64,000 nt of DNA from contig CBDAQW010000013.1 of NCBI GenBank assembly GCA_965199185.1, positions 1-64,000 of the forward strand, given 5' to 3'. This document shows positions 8,063 through 16,564 of the stretch, piece after piece (positions within the stretch are counted from its first letter, which is position 1; each line of letters starts with the position of its first letter). The stretch is from Endozoicomonas sp965199185. Its GTDB lineage: Bacteria; Pseudomonadota; Gammaproteobacteria; Pseudomonadales; Endozoicomonadaceae. The notes under the pieces are model-generated. The model was given only the letters and a program-made list of their open reading frames with translations. It was not told where the DNA came from and searched no databases. The translations under genes and the position numbers were made by a program.

Positions 8063-8686
8063 ATGAGTATTGATGTAAATGCCGCCAATAGTGCATTGGC
8101 GGATAAAACCCCTCAGCAGATTATCGAGTGGGCACTGGATCAATCATCCAACCCGCTGGTGACTACTAATTTCAGACCCTATGAGTCTGTCATCCTGCAC
8201 ATGGTTAGCCAAATCAGACCAGACATCAAAGTACTCTGGGTCGATTCAGGCTACAGCACATCAGCCACTTACCGCTTTGCAGAGCAGCTGATTGATCAGC
8301 TCAACCTGGACATCGACGTCTATATTCCTCAGCAAACCAGTGCTCGCCGAAATGTGCTGATGAAAGGTATTCCTGATCTGGACAGTCCTTTGCACGATGA
8401 GTTTACCCGCCAGGTAAAACTGGAACCCTTTCAGAGGGCGCTGTCGGAGTTGAAACCTGACCTCTGGCTTAATGCCATCCGACAGGATCAGACTGAATTC
8501 CGTCAAGCGATGAATATTGTCTCCAGCAGTAAAGATGGCGTCATTAAAGTGGCCCCACTCTACCATTGGACAGAAGCGCAGTTGGAAGCTTATCTGGCAG
8601 AGCATAACCTGCCCAACGAACACGATTATTTTGATCCGGTAAAAGGATTGGAGCATCGTGAGTGTGGACTGCATACCCAACTATGA
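8063..8686 (+). CDS. cysH: phosphoadenylyl-sulfate (PAPS) reductase-like CysH, short form
   Basis: Thioredoxin-dependent reductase of the adenine nucleotide alpha-hydrolase family, releasing sulfite from PAPS or APS. The C-terminal catalytic motif RECGLH is intact. The protein has only one cysteine, so the CC and CxxC iron-sulfur ligands of APS reductases are absent. By the usual rule this is the PAPS type, which needs an APS kinase. None is intact in this window, and the kinase-like tail of CysN is degenerate. It is 207 residues against 244 for E. coli, lacking part of the C-terminal loop, and the nucleotide-binding SSSFG is replaced by TTNFR. The stop overlaps ATG 8683 of cysG (ATGA). Confidence 0.88.
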   Translation: MSIDVNAANSALADKTPQQIIEWALDQSSNPLVTTNFRPYESVILHMVSQIRPDIKVLWVDSGYSTSATYRFAEQLIDQLNLDIDVYIPQQTSARRNVLMKGIPDLDSPLHDEFTRQVKLEPFQRALSELKPDLWLNAIRQDQTEFRQAMNIVSSSKDGVIKVAPLYHWTEAQLEAYLAEHNLPNEHDYFDPVKGLEHRECGLHTQL

Positions 8687-10119
8687 ATAAAGCATTTTCC
8701 ATGGATTATCTGCCCCTGTTTTTTGACCTCAAAAACCATCCGGTTTTACTGGTTGGAGGAGGTCAGGTTGCTCTTCGTAAAGCCAGGTTACTGACTCGTG
8801 CAGGCGCTTTGGTGTATGTGGTTGCGCGCGATATTTGCGATGAGCTGGCGGCACTGGTGAATCATCAACAGGACAGATTATTCTATGGAGAATACGGCCC
8901 AGCTCTGCTGGACAATAAAAAACTGGTGATTGCGGCGACCAACGATGAGTTGCTGAATCAGCAGGTGCATCGTGATGCAGTTGCCATTAATTTGCCGGTT
9001 AATGTGGTGGACAATCCGGCACTGTGTACTTTTATAGTACCTGCGATTGTTGATCGTTCCCCCATTGTGGTCGGTATTTCTTCTGGCGGACAATCACCGG
9101 TACTGGCGAGACTGACCCGGTCGAAATTGGAGTCTATTCTTCCTCAGCGTTATGCCAACCTTGGTCGGCTGGCGAGCCGGTTCAGAGATAAAGTCAAAGC
9201 TCGATTTAAAGATGTTAACCAGCGTCGTAAGTTCTGGGAAGACACCTTAGAAGGTACTGTTGCTGAACGGATTTTTGCTGGTCAGGATGAATTGGCTGCA
9301 AAACTGCTAGAGCAAAAACTGACTGAAAGCGAAGACTCTTCAGCCGGTGAAGTATATCTCGTTGGTGCAGGTCCTGGTGATCCTGAACTGCTGACGTTTA
9401 AAGCCTTGCGATTAATGCAGCAGGCAGACATTGTCTTTTATGACCGACTGGTGTCAAAAGAGATACTGGATTTAGTTCGCCGTGATGCAGAACTGGTGAA
9501 TGTGGGTAAATCCAGAGATCAACATACAGTGCCTCAAGAACAGATCAATCAGTTATTGGTAGAACATGCATTGAAAGGTCGTCGGGTTCTGCGCCTTAAA
9601 GGCGGCGATCCTTTTATTTTTGGTCGTGGTGGTGAAGAGCTTGAAGAAATTGTCGCCAATAATATCCCCTTTCAGGTGGTGCCGGGTATCACTTCTGCCA
9701 GTGCCTGCGCCAGTTATGCGGGTATCCCTCTTACTCACCGAGACTATGCTCAGTCGGTGAAGTTTGTGACCGGGCAATTAAAGAATCAAACGGCGAATCT
9801 GGATTTTGTTGAGCTTGCCAAACCGAATCAGACCGTTGTCTTCTATATGGGGTTGACCAACCTGCAAGTGTTGAGCGAAAAACTGATAGAACATGGACGT
9901 GAAGCCAGCACGCCAGTGGCTATCATCGCTAATGGTACTCGTTTAGAACAGCAGGTTTTGACGGGCACTTTATCTGATATTGTCGATCTGCAGCGTCAGG
10001 AACAACTGCCTTCGCCGTCGATGATTATTGTTGGTGAAGTGGTGCAGCTGTCAGAAAAATTGGCTTGGTTTAAGAAAGATGTTGCTTCCTGTGGTGTGGA
10101 TCGTAGGTCGGCTTCGTGA
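8683..10119 (+). CDS. cysG: siroheme synthase CysG (precorrin-2 dehydrogenase/ferrochelatase plus uroporphyrinogen methyltransferase)
   Basis: Multifunctional enzyme making siroheme for the CysI-type reductase. The N-terminal CysG_N domain has the NAD-binding motif LLVGGGQVALRKARLL and the segment ISSGGQSPVLAR. The C-terminal SUMT domain has LVGAGPGDPELLTFKALR, LKGGDPFIFGRGGEE and PGITSASACASYAGIPLTHR. Start: ATG 8683 forms ATGA with the cysH stop; the family-typical start MDYLPLFF is at 8701 and is equally possible. The normal C-terminus (KLAWFKK) is followed by 12 extra residues, and the stop codon lies in the centre of a 28-base REP-like palindrome (10103-10130). The 3' end of the gene is repeated twice downstream. 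Confidence 0.95.
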   Translation: MNKAFSMDYLPLFFDLKNHPVLLVGGGQVALRKARLLTRAGALVYVVARDICDELAALVNHQQDRLFYGEYGPALLDNKKLVIAATNDELLNQQVHRDAVAINLPVNVVDNPALCTFIVPAIVDRSPIVVGISSGGQSPVLARLTRSKLESILPQRYANLGRLASRFRDKVKARFKDVNQRRKFWEDTLEGTVAERIFAGQDELAAKLLEQKLTESEDSSAGEVYLVGAGPGDPELLTFKALRLMQQADIVFYDRLVSKEILDLVRRDAELVNVGKSRDQHTVPQEQINQLLVEHALKGRRVLRLKGGDPFIFGRGGEELEEIVANNIPFQVVPGITSASACASYAGIPLTHRDYAQSVKFVTGQLKNQTANLDFVELAKPNQTVVFYMGLTNLQVLSEKLIEHGREASTPVAIIANGTRLEQQVLTGTLSDIVDLQRQEQLPSPSMIIVGEVVQLSEKLAWFKKDVASCGVDRRSAS

Positions 10120-10592
10120 AGCCGACCTACAAATTACCACGAGGCTTCCATTATTGCCGATCTGTAGCGCCGATGATTATTGTTGGTGAAGTGGTGCAGC
10201 TGTCAGAAAAATTGGCTTGGTTTAAGAAAGATATTGCTCCCTGTGGTGTGGATCGTAGGCCGGCTTCCGTGAAGCCGACAAGCAGCCCAACAGGCTGCCA
10301 AGTTTCTAACAACAGGTGATGGTCTTATGCGTCTGCTGACGCATTGTCGGCTTCTGCCTTCGGCGGAAGCCGACCTACGGCGTCGATGATTATTGTTGGT
10401 GAAGTGGTGCAGTTGTCAGAAAAATTGGCTTGGTTTAAGAAAGATATTGCTTCCTGTGGTGTGGATCGTAGGCCGGCTTCCGTGAAGCCGACAAGCAGCC
10501 CAACAGGCTGCCAAGTTTCTAACAACAGGTGATGGTTTTATGCGTCTGCTGACGCATTGTCGGCTTCTGCCTTCGGCGGAAGCCGACCTACG
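10021..10592. repeat. tandem amplification of the cysG 3' end and its REP-like tail (3 copies)
   Basis: An 87-base stretch of the cysG 3' end (10021-10107) recurs at 10173-10259 and 10386-10472 with only a few substitutions. Each copy is followed by REP-like palindromes. Units 2 and 3 (213 bases apart) are nearly identical over their length, including a GCAGCC/GGCTGC hairpin, a TGCGT/ACGCA hairpin and the GTCGGCTTC...GAAGCCGAC palindrome. Unit 1 (152 bases) ends with a fragment (10132-10153) closely matching the 3' end of lamB at 10593-10614. So the cysG/lamB convergent junction itself was duplicated. The copies keep the cysG reading frame for 60 or so codons but have no promoter or start of their own, so they are not genes. 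Confidence 0.9.
10103..10130. repeat. REP-like palindrome over the cysG stop codon
   Basis: Perfect palindrome with 13-base arms, GTAGGTCGGCTTC / GAAGCCGACCTAC, and a 2-base centre. The cysG TGA lies in it. Related elements with a longer loop (GTCGGCTTC...GAAGCCGAC) are at 10346-10374 and 10559-10587, and relatives sit at 39930-39978 and 48150-48196. Confidence 0.85.
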
Positions 10593-10594
10593 AA

Positions 10595-11989
10595 TTACCA
10601 CCAGGCTTCCATTTGTACGCCGTAGGTCATACCTGAGGTTTTATCGGCAAAAGTAGAGCCTCCGATTTTACCTTTAGAATCATCATTCCATTTAGCGAAA
10701 GTCACGAAAGCGCGAATTTGTGGGCGAGCCCAATAACCTTTGCCGGCAGACCATTGTTGTGCAAGGGTCATTTTAAAGAGCTTTGAATCTTTATCTTTAA
10801 GTATATTTTTTTCTAAATCTTTACGAATTCCATTCTCAACAGAGTCATAACCAAGCTCAAGAGCTGTACTCATAATTTCATTCCAAAACAAGACTGGGCG
10901 AACTCCAATACTCCACCAAGACTGATCTTCTTTTTCATCTTTTTCAAACTGCAACTTGGTGTAAGATGCAAGATATTGCATTTCAACATTATCACCAATG
11001 CCAATTACACCATGATCCATTATGCGTAAAAACTTATCTGCATCAATATTGCTTGTACTTATACCAGATACCCCTAGACCATTTGTCCCTAAACCCCAGG
11101 CAGTCATTGCGTCAGCAGCAAATTGGATTACAAACTTATTGAATCCACCATAAAAGTTCCCTTGAGTATGTTCAGCGGTAAGCATGTAGCCATCATTATC
11201 AAGGTCTTTGTCAGTGAATTTTTTGGCGTTGTTATCATAGCCAATAAAGTTTTTATCGATTGGATTGCCTTTGCCGTAATCAAGTCCCAGAGTCAATGAG
11301 CCATCATTGTTGGTTTGAATATTTTCTAAACGGACATCAATAATATTTTGATCAAGCTTTCTTTTCTGAGGACTGACATCATTGGAGCTATCTTTATCAT
11401 TACTGGCTTTTGCATCTTCCGCTGATTTCCAATAGATAAACTCGGTACTACTTTTAACCCATGCAAGACTTAAGTCGCCAAAGCCAATATTAATATTTTC
11501 AATACCAGCGCCAGGCCCTGATAGATTCCAATAATAGAAATCGATCATGTGAACATCTTGACGTTTATAGTAGCGCTTACCAGCCCATAGAGTGGATTCC
11601 GGAGCAAAGCTCAAAACATCTTTTGCCTGAATATTCAACTCACGTACAGCTGGTTCAGTCGCTTCCCAATCCTTTGCCTGATCAACGCTATAAACTATAT
11701 TACTGTCAAGATAGAAAGATTGTTCGCCATTATCAAACAAGTTAGCGCCTAACTTTATTTCCAGAAAAGTATCCGTTTCATTACCCAGACGATATTTGAC
11801 AGGTGCACCGACCGCCTGAAAAGCTTCCTGATCCCCTCCTTCCGAAGACACTCCAATCCCGGAACGGGCATACCCATGAAAATCAAAATCCGCACCTCCA
11901 ACAGCCATTACGCCAGCAGGCAGTAACGTCATTGTCAGGAGGCAGCATTTGCGAATAGCTGATGCAAGAGCGTGTTGCTTTGGTAGCAT
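10595..11989 (-). CDS. lamB: maltoporin LamB-like outer membrane porin
   Basis: Trimeric outer-membrane channel for maltose and maltodextrins. The N-terminal signal peptide ends near PAGVMA. The mature protein starts with FDFHGYARSGIGVSSEGG, matching the LamB start (FHGYARSGIGW). Other LamB marks are LWAGKRYYKRQDVHMIDFYYW and the aromatic C-terminal strand YGVQMEAWW needed for BAM-dependent assembly. Start: ATG 11989 with AAGG nine bases upstream is preferred to GTG 11995. It lies downstream of malQ on the same strand after a 298-base gap, so it may have its own promoter. Its 3' end abuts the cysG repeat array. Confidence 0.92.
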   Translation of the reverse strand: MLPKQHALASAIRKCCLLTMTLLPAGVMAVGGADFDFHGYARSGIGVSSEGGDQEAFQAVGAPVKYRLGNETDTFLEIKLGANLFDNGEQSFYLDSNIVYSVDQAKDWEATEPAVRELNIQAKDVLSFAPESTLWAGKRYYKRQDVHMIDFYYWNLSGPGAGIENINIGFGDLSLAWVKSSTEFIYWKSAEDAKASNDKDSSNDVSPQKRKLDQNIIDVRLENIQTNNDGSLTLGLDYGKGNPIDKNFIGYDNNAKKFTDKDLDNDGYMLTAEHTQGNFYGGFNKFVIQFAADAMTAWGLGTNGLGVSGISTSNIDADKFLRIMDHGVIGIGDNVEMQYLASYTKLQFEKDEKEDQSWWSIGVRPVLFWNEIMSTALELGYDSVENGIRKDLEKNILKDKDSKLFKMTLAQQWSAGKGYWARPQIRAFVTFAKWNDDSKGKIGGSTFADKTSGMTYGVQMEAWW

Positions 11990-12287
11990 AACCACTTACC
12001 TTATGTTTTGTTGGTTTTCCCGGATTATTGAATGAACCAGGGAGTAGAGCTCGTCAGGAAAGCAGTCGCATGAAACTGGATAATGCAGCTGAGACGAAAA
12101 AATACACGAATAGTTAATCAACTATTTATCTGTGTCATTTATCTATTTCATTTATGATATTCATGCCAGGGTGCAGCTATGCTGCTCTGACTTAATTGCA
12201 AAGAAAAGTTAGTTCACAGCCGGCCAACGGGCAAAAAAATAACTGTTAATTTATGTATAAATTTCAGCTCATGAATGCACGGCGTAA
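11990..12287. promoter_or_regulatory. intergenic region upstream of lamB
   Basis: About 300 bases between malQ and lamB with no gene. It is AT-rich near 12110-12160 and probably holds a lamB promoter. I saw no clear MalT box or hairpin. Confidence 0.4.
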
Positions 12288-14465
12288 CTACGAACGCCTG
12301 ATCACATTCAGGTTGTTAAAGAAAGCCTGGTTAGACGACGATCCAATAATATCATCAATATTCTGAGTCAGCTTACGGCTCCAGTTCGGGTACTCAGTAC
12401 TGGTGCCGGGAATATTGACCATACTGTCGATTTCAAGAATGTCTTCCAGTTGAATGACCACTATTTTTGAGGCGGTTCGAGCCAGGTAATAGTGCATTTT
12501 CTCCCATAAATCACGACTAAAACCCATAGTGTCTATATCATCGGGATTCATACCGTAGGGGGCTTCACCAACTTCCTGAAGTGTTTTGAGCATAGCGACT
12601 TTATCCTGATGGCGGGCCTGTTTTTCCTGCTCGGTTTTTTGCTCGTCATAAATACCCAGTGCGTGACGCATATCCAGATCGTTGCAGTTCCACCAGGCTT
12701 TCAGGGTAGGAATATCATGGTTAGAGATGCAGGTAAGCGCCCTGTTCTTGAAATCATCTGGCGTAAAGAAACGATCTTCCGATCTGGAAAACAACAGCAC
12801 TTCGTTGGAATAACACCGGGCGGCAGGCAGTGTAGCTTCGATTTGTGGAGGAACAGTGCCCAGGTCTTCACCGAAAACCAGACATTGACGACGCTGGCTT
12901 TCTAACTTGATGATACCGAGCAAATCATCCAGGGGATAATTGACATAAACACCGTGATCAGCTGTCTCATTCGGAGGGCACCACCAGAGCCTCAATAACC
13001 CCATCACATGATCAATGCGCAGAGCACCACAATGTTGCATATTGGCCTGTGTCATTTCAATATGAGGGGTATAAGCGGCTTCAGTGAGAGCGGTAGGATT
13101 GAAAGGCGGTAACCCCCAGTTCTGCCCTTGAGGAGCGACTGGATCAGGCGGTGCGCCGACACTGGCATCAAGGCAATAAAACGGCCGCTGACTCCAGGTA
13201 TCAGCCCCTCCCCGGTCAACACCAACGGCCAGATCACGATAGATGCCTACCGACATTCCGGCATCAACCGCTGCTTTCTGAGCCTCTTCCAATTGCGTTT
13301 CAGCTAGCCATTGCAGAAACATATAGTAGTGAACCCGGTCTTTATGCTCGCGACAGAAGGAAGCAACGGCGTCCGAATCCGGATTTTGATAGGCTTCTGG
13401 CCAGCAGGGCCAACCCCAGTTGTTAATGTTCTGCGCCTTAAAATGTTCAAACAGCGCCTCAAAAGAGGCATGCAGTTCTAACCCTTTACCTTTCGAACGA
13501 CAATAGTCGTTAAATATTAAAAAACGAGACGTTTTGTTTTTGACATCGGTTGTTTGAAAATGATGAAAAGCGGCTTCTAACACCGGGTATTTCAAAGCGG
13601 CAACCATGCCGTAGTCAACGTGAGTTCTGTTGCGGCAGGTGTCAAGGTTCTGTCTGAATGCGTCATCATTAACCAGCTTCTGAATTTTCTCACAAGCCTG
13701 ATATTCAGAAAGCACTGTAACATCAATATACAAAGGGTTGATAAAATTCCGGCTTGATGGGCTGTAAGGACTGCAATGAAGCGGGTTTGCCGGATACAGG
13801 GAGTGAATTGGATTCAGACCAATAATATTAGCGCCTTGCTTCGCCAGAGCCACCCCCAGTTGTTTCAGGTCAGAGAAATCACCAATGCCCCAGTTACTGT
13901 CTGAGCGCAGGGTATAAAGCTGGATGCTCGAGCCCCAAATTTTCCCACCTGCCATTAGTGAAGGCGGCTCATAGCAGGTTTCTGGCACGACAATTAACCG
14001 ACAACTGCCGTTCAGTGTTGCTCCTTTAAGGGAGATCTGATGGTAACCAACAGGTATTTTACCTGGCAGTTCTAATTCCAAATGAACCATTTCACCTTGG
14101 GGCAAGGCTATTCGTTCGACTTCTTTCAGGTCTTCCGCGTTGATAGTCAGTGCTTCATGGGAACCTTCTTCCAGGATGATCTTCCCTTTAAACGTGCTGG
14201 CCAGTTTGTTAGCAGGCAAGCGCATGGGCAACACAAATCGCTGCCCCTGATGCAAAACCGACACTCTGGGTAACAATAGAAGCCAGTCTTGCTCTTGTTT
14301 TTGCTGAATGGATTGTTGAATCTCAGCAGGTGTACTGACCTGAACGCCCAACGCCTTTAATGCAGATAATTTATTGTCAACAGAAAGGGTAATCTGGTTT
14401 CCGGCGGCGTCGGTATATCCTGCAGGAATACCGTAAAGTTCGGTCAACGTATCGACGGAGGTCAT
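12288..14465 (-). CDS. malQ: 4-alpha-glucanotransferase (amylomaltase) MalQ
   Basis: GH77 disproportionating enzyme that lengthens maltodextrins and releases glucose in the cytoplasm. It has 725 residues, with the N-terminal extension seen in enterobacterial MalQ. GH77 marks are GSSIQLYTLRSDSNWGIGDFSDL, the nucleophile region LRIDHVMGLLRLWW (Asp), the acid/base FGEDLGTVP (Glu) and SNHDIPTLKAWW (second Asp). Start at 14465 has an AAGGA upstream. It sits 29 bases after malK, so it is probably cotranscribed with malEFGK. Its products, longer glucans, are substrates for the phosphorylase encoded divergently. Confidence 0.96.
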   Translation of the reverse strand: MTSVDTLTELYGIPAGYTDAAGNQITLSVDNKLSALKALGVQVSTPAEIQQSIQQKQEQDWLLLLPRVSVLHQGQRFVLPMRLPANKLASTFKGKIILEEGSHEALTINAEDLKEVERIALPQGEMVHLELELPGKIPVGYHQISLKGATLNGSCRLIVVPETCYEPPSLMAGGKIWGSSIQLYTLRSDSNWGIGDFSDLKQLGVALAKQGANIIGLNPIHSLYPANPLHCSPYSPSSRNFINPLYIDVTVLSEYQACEKIQKLVNDDAFRQNLDTCRNRTHVDYGMVAALKYPVLEAAFHHFQTTDVKNKTSRFLIFNDYCRSKGKGLELHASFEALFEHFKAQNINNWGWPCWPEAYQNPDSDAVASFCREHKDRVHYYMFLQWLAETQLEEAQKAAVDAGMSVGIYRDLAVGVDRGGADTWSQRPFYCLDASVGAPPDPVAPQGQNWGLPPFNPTALTEAAYTPHIEMTQANMQHCGALRIDHVMGLLRLWWCPPNETADHGVYVNYPLDDLLGIIKLESQRRQCLVFGEDLGTVPPQIEATLPAARCYSNEVLLFSRSEDRFFTPDDFKNRALTCISNHDIPTLKAWWNCNDLDMRHALGIYDEQKTEQEKQARHQDKVAMLKTLQEVGEAPYGMNPDDIDTMGFSRDLWEKMHYYLARTASKIVVIQLEDILEIDSMVNIPGTSTEYPNWSRKLTQNIDDIIGSSSNQAFFNNLNVIRRS

Positions 14466-14494
14466 GGAGAAGAATCCTTATGCATTGAAGGCAC

Positions 14495-15631
14495 TTATTG
14501 ATCAATTGCAGGAGCCTGAGTTCTGGGGAAAGCAATACCCTGAGCATTGAACAGGTGACAGTGTTCCGGAGGAATGCCAATGGTCATTCTGCTCCCTTCT
14601 TCTCGACGACGAGAGTCTTCTACCCGCACAATAAAATGCTCACGGATGGTATCGTGTCCCATGTAGATATAGGATTCTGAACCAAGACGCTCAAGGGCCT
14701 GCACCTTACCTTCAACCGCATTGTTTCCGTCGGTTTCAGTCAAAGTGTGCTCAGGGCGAATACCGAGAATTACCCGCTCTCCCGGCCGGGCTTTTTTACT
14801 GTTCACGCTGACTCTGAGAATTTCCCCCGTTGTCAGGCGTATGCGGGTTGTCTCCTCACCGACCTCATCAATCATGCCATCAAAAAAATTCATTTTGGGT
14901 GAACCAATAAAACCGGCCACAAACAGATTGGCGGGGTGATGATAAAGCTCCAGAGGTTTGCCAACCTGTTCCAGATTAGTGTTGGCATCCATCGCCAGAG
15001 GGCTGAGAACTACAATTCGATCAGCCAGAGTCATCGCCTCCACCTGATCGTGGGTCACATAAATAGAAGTCGTTTTCAGTCGTTTATGTAAACGGGACAA
15101 CTCCTGCCGCATTTGCACTCTGAGCGATACATCAAGGTTGGATAAAGGCTCATCAAATAGAAAAACTCTCGGCTGCTGTGCAATCGAGCGACCAATAGCA
15201 ACCCGCTGTCGTTGGCCACCGGACATGGCTTTAGGCTTTCTTTCCAGCAATGCTTCCAGTTGCAGAGTAGCAGCTGCTTCACTGACTCTTTTTTTCATCA
15301 GGTTTTTATCGGCATTTTGCAGCTTCAGACCAAAGGCCATATTTTCAGCGACCGTCATGTGCGGATAGAGCGCATAAGACTGAAACACCATACCAACACG
15401 ACGCTCATTGGGGGGCCAGTTGTTGACACGTTCAGCATCAATGGACATATCACCACTGGTGATATCTTCCAGTCCACAGATCATTCTCAATAAGGTGGAT
15501 TTACCACAACCTGAGGGGCCAACAAAGGCAATAAACTCACCGTTATTAATGCTCAGGTTAATATTTTTGAGCGTCCAGGAGTTGCCCTCATCATAGCTTT
15601 TGGAAATATTGACGAGTTTGAGTTCTGCCAT
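14495..15631 (-). CDS. malK: maltose/maltodextrin ABC transporter ATP-binding protein MalK
   Basis: ATPase that powers maltodextrin uptake with MalFG. Motifs in order: Walker A GPSGCGKST, Q-loop VFQSYALYPHM, signature MSGGQRQRVAIGRS, Walker B VFLFDEPLSNLD and H-loop YVTHDQVEAMTLAD. A C-terminal regulatory OB/TOBE region follows (378 residues; E. coli 371). In E. coli this region binds MalT and EIIA-Glc; whether that holds here is unknown because no malT is in the window. Follows malG by 25 bases. Confidence 0.96.
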   Translation of the reverse strand: MAELKLVNISKSYDEGNSWTLKNINLSINNGEFIAFVGPSGCGKSTLLRMICGLEDITSGDMSIDAERVNNWPPNERRVGMVFQSYALYPHMTVAENMAFGLKLQNADKNLMKKRVSEAAATLQLEALLERKPKAMSGGQRQRVAIGRSIAQQPRVFLFDEPLSNLDVSLRVQMRQELSRLHKRLKTTSIYVTHDQVEAMTLADRIVVLSPLAMDANTNLEQVGKPLELYHHPANLFVAGFIGSPKMNFFDGMIDEVGEETTRIRLTTGEILRVSVNSKKARPGERVILGIRPEHTLTETDGNNAVEGKVQALERLGSESYIYMGHDTIREHFIVRVEDSRRREEGSRMTIGIPPEHCHLFNAQGIAFPRTQAPAIDQ

Positions 15632-15656
15632 GGGTTATCCCGTGTGTTAAAGATAC

Positions 15657-16547
15657 TCAGCCTTTCACGCCGCCGGATGTTAAACCTCCGACAATCCAGC
15701 GCTGACAGGACAAAAAGATGATAGTGATAGGAAGTCCGGACAAAACCGCTGCAGCAGCAAAGTCACCCCAGAGGTAGTTTTGTGGATTCAGGTATTGCCT
15801 TGAGCCAACGGCCAGCGTCAGATTATCCATACTTTGCAATAACACAGAAGCCACCGGGTATTCGGCAATACTGGCAATAAACGCAAGAATAAAGACTACC
15901 GCCAGAATCGGCACTGATAGAGGCAGCAAAACATACCGGAAAGCCTGCCACGGAGTAGCACCATCAATAGCGGCTGCTTCTTCCAGTGCATTATCAATGG
16001 TTTCGAAATACCCTTTGATCAACCAGATATGCAGTGCTAACCCACCCAAATAGGCGACAGTAAGAGAGCTCAGACTGTCCAGCCCCAGCCAGGGAATAAA
16101 ATCACCAATCTGATCAAACAGAGAGTAGATGGCCACCAAGGCCAACACCGCAGGGAACATCTGTAATATCATCATGGCAGTGAGCATATGTTCTTTGAAT
16201 CTGAACTTTAACCGGGCAAATGCATAGGCGCCGGTGGTCGCCAAACAGAGTATGAGTGCCGAGCTGCAGAAGGCGACTTTAATGGAGTTCCACAACCAAA
16301 GCATCACCGGAAAAGGCGGCTCAGTGACTGAGCCATCCGCATGTTCAATGCTAAAACCCATCGCCAGGCGCCAGTGATCCAGCGTTGGATTCTCAGGAAT
16401 CAATGAACCGGTGGCAAAGTTACCGGTGCGCAGTGACACCGAGATGATCATAAAAAATGGAAACAGAATCAGCAGCAAAAAAAGCCACATAAAAATTCTG
16501 GCAGTCCAGACTCTGGTGTTCAGATTGCGGGGTTGTACCATCGCCAT
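15657..16547 (-). CDS. malG: maltose/maltodextrin ABC transporter permease MalG
   Basis: Inner-membrane permease, partner of MalF. The start MAMVQPR matches E. coli MalG (MAMVQPK), and an AGGGGA lies seven bases upstream of ATG 16547; the frame runs on to a TTG at 16568 that would overlap malF. Features: first membrane helix at residues 15-40, the MalG-typical SLRTGNFATGSLIPENPTLD periplasmic segment and the EAA loop EEAAAIDGATPWQAF that contacts MalK. The C-terminus has GLTSGGVKG, like E. coli. It is 296 residues, the same as E. coli. Confidence 0.96.
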   Translation of the reverse strand: MAMVQPRNLNTRVWTARIFMWLFLLLILFPFFMIISVSLRTGNFATGSLIPENPTLDHWRLAMGFSIEHADGSVTEPPFPVMLWLWNSIKVAFCSSALILCLATTGAYAFARLKFRFKEHMLTAMMILQMFPAVLALVAIYSLFDQIGDFIPWLGLDSLSSLTVAYLGGLALHIWLIKGYFETIDNALEEAAAIDGATPWQAFRYVLLPLSVPILAVVFILAFIASIAEYPVASVLLQSMDNLTLAVGSRQYLNPQNYLWGDFAAAAVLSGLPITIIFLSCQRWIVGGLTSGGVKG

Positions 16548-16564
16548 GTTTGTATCCCCTAATC

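Noticed and set aside
10116..10532. Two short open frames repeating the CysG C-terminus
   Set aside because: They are copies of the cysG 3' end in the tandem array, with no own start signal; described as repeats.
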